Shown here: positions 63,087 to 64,000 of the stretch, in pieces
Layout of the letters: the number at the start of each line of letters is the position of its first letter
Position numbering within the stretch: the stretch's first letter is position 1
Assembly: GCF_003013475.1 (NCBI RefSeq)
Contig: NZ_PXZO01000027.1
Coordinates: forward strand, 82,214-146,213
Direction: 5' to 3'
Origin: Brevibacillus porteri
Lineage (GTDB): Bacteria; Bacillota; Bacilli; Brevibacillales; Brevibacillaceae
Length of the DNA: 64,000 nt
Notes under the pieces: model-generated
Databases searched by the model: none
The model's input: only the letters and a program-made list of their open reading frames with translations
Told to the model about the DNA's origin: nothing
Position numbers and translations under genes: made by a program

Positions 63087-63757
63087 TTGTCTTCCTTTTT
63101 CAAAATGTAGCCCACATTGCGGATCGTTCGGATGAAGCCTTCGTAAGCACCCAGCTTCTTGCGCAGGTAGTGGACATACAAATCGACCACTCCGTAATTC
63201 GCTTCTGAATCAATTCCCCATACGCGGTCAAAAATTTGTTGGCGCGTCAATATTTGCTCCCGATTTTGCAGGAAGTACTTAAGCAGCTCGTACTCCTTCG
63301 TTGTTAGCTTCATCGGCTCATCATCAACAAAACCGTCATATTCATTTATCTTCAGAGATAGAGGACCGTATGCCAGATCGCCTTCTGTGTTCTGTTTCCC
63401 TTGTCGGCGCAAGAGGGCTCTCACTCTCGCCGTCAGTTCTTCGGCCGCAAAAGGCTTGACCAAATAATCGTCGGCTCCGGCATCTAATCCCTCGACTCTC
63501 GACTCTACGCTATCTTTTGCCGTTAAAAATAAAACTGGCGTCATTATCCCTTTTGTACGCAACGTTCTCACCAGTGAAAGGCCATCCATTCCTGGCATCA
63601 TAATGTCCAGGACCAACAAATCGTAGATGCCGCGTTCCGCCAATAACAAGCCGTCATCTCCGCGCTCTGCCGTATCCACCTGATAACCCTCATCGGTCAG
63701 GACTCCTGCAATTGTCTGAAGCAGCGCTTTTTCATCCTCCACTGCAAGAATAAGCAT
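63083..63757 (-). CDS. OmpR-family response regulator
   Basis: 224 residues. Receiver domain (about 1-115) with acidic pair VEDEK, phosphoacceptor Asp51 in LLVLDIMMPGMDG, and Lys in YLVKPFAAEEL. The winged helix (about 130-222) shows LTTKEYELLKYFLQNREQILTRQQIFDRVWG and VDLYVHYLRKKLG. I chose the ATG at 63757 behind AGAGGGAT; the frame opens further upstream without a signal. Partner of the kinase that follows. Confidence 0.93.
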   Translation of the reverse strand: MLILAVEDEKALLQTIAGVLTDEGYQVDTAERGDDGLLLAERGIYDLLVLDIMMPGMDGLSLVRTLRTKGIMTPVLFLTAKDSVESRVEGLDAGADDYLVKPFAAEELTARVRALLRRQGKQNTEGDLAYGPLSLKINEYDGFVDDEPMKLTTKEYELLKYFLQNREQILTRQQIFDRVWGIDSEANYGVVDLYVHYLRKKLGAYEGFIRTIRNVGYILKKEDK

Positions 63758-63922
63758 ATTGATCCCTCTTTCATTTGAAAAAGCTGTATGTCTTTCAGCA
63801 TAGCATAATCGACTGGAATCACAATAATGACCACACTCGTCACTCTCGGCTGTGCACACGCTCCTTTTATTAGAGCACGTATTTTTTTGAATCAGATTTG
63901 TAGGTGTTGGCGGAAATACAAA

Positions 63923-63973
63923 AAAAGCTGCATTCTCCATTACTTTTTACAAGTAATCGGGAATACAGCTTTT
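63923..63973. terminator. Bidirectional terminator at the right edge
   Basis: Long stem AAAAGCTG-ATTC...ATTACTT / AAGTAAT...GAAT-CAGCTTTT. It separates the two-component operon from whatever lies beyond the window. Confidence 0.75.
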
Positions 63974-64000
63974 CATCTCATTCCTTCAAAACTGAATACG

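Noticed and set aside
63985..64000. CCTTCAAAACTGAATA at the right edge, reminiscent of sequence near rRNA genes
   Set aside because: Only a few bases are visible and no rRNA or tRNA gene lies in the window, so nothing can be annotated.
1..64000. CRISPR arrays, tRNA genes, prophage or intact insertion sequences
   Set aside because: No regularly spaced repeats, cloverleaf sequences, integrase or transposase genes were seen.

Overview
The window looks like chromosome of a spore-forming Firmicute close to Brevibacillus (Paenibacillaceae). I infer this from the sporulation genes yunB and ytaF, strong AGGAGG-type ribosome binding sites with frequent GTG and TTG starts, two ydaO-type c-di-AMP riboswitches, a CsoR-type copA promoter and MhqR-like operators. 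No rRNA, tRNA, CRISPR array or intact insertion sequence was found. Mobile-looking DNA is limited to short fold-back repeats.

Layout. 1-1.6 kb: a ba3-type cytochrome c oxidase operon cut by the left edge. 2.2-3.3 kb: three small genes of unknown role. 3.6-5.3 kb: an NreBC-like oxygen-sensing two-component system. NreC-like palindromes lie at its own promoter and at the oxidase promoter, so the two may form one circuit. 5.5-12.9 kb: an acetyltransferase, a secreted stalk-domain protein with an ECF-type promoter, a Ca2+ P-type ATPase with yunB, ytaF, and a TetR gene with an HXXEE membrane protein. 13-19 kb: two tandem ECF sigma/anti-sigma pairs and a third, secreted relative of the anti-sigma sensor domain.

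19-34 kb is a potassium region. A c-di-AMP riboswitch precedes a kdp operon: a 35-codon small ORF, kdpF, kdpA, kdpB, kdpC, a tandem-duplicated KdpD sensor without a kinase domain, an unknown gene and an arginase-like gene. Directly upstream on the same strand is a second, incomplete Kdp locus (kdpF2-kdpB2, no kdpA or kdpC) followed by a chemoreceptor and a GGDEF-EAL protein. 34.6-38.6 kb holds an opuA-type osmolyte ABC transporter behind a second c-di-AMP riboswitch. Potassium uptake and osmolyte uptake therefore appear to share one second messenger.

39-42 kb: copZ-copA with two CsoR-type sites. 42.5-44.5 kb: pseudouridine catabolism (psuK-psuG). 44.7-47.2 kb: an MhqR-like regulator, azoreductase, DoxX and pirin, with the same 18-bp operator found three times. 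47.4-49.7 kb: a YthAB-type quinol oxidase. 49.8-54 kb: an Lrp regulator, an MFS exporter, an acyl-CoA transferase and a LytTR regulator. 54.2-60.2 kb: a sigma-54 activator, a textbook -24/-12 promoter with an upstream inverted repeat, and an operon of a YfcC-like carrier, an M20 amidohydrolase and an N-succinylamino acid racemase. 60.3-63.8 kb: an unknown gene, a HesB-like gene and an OmpR/EnvZ-type two-component system.
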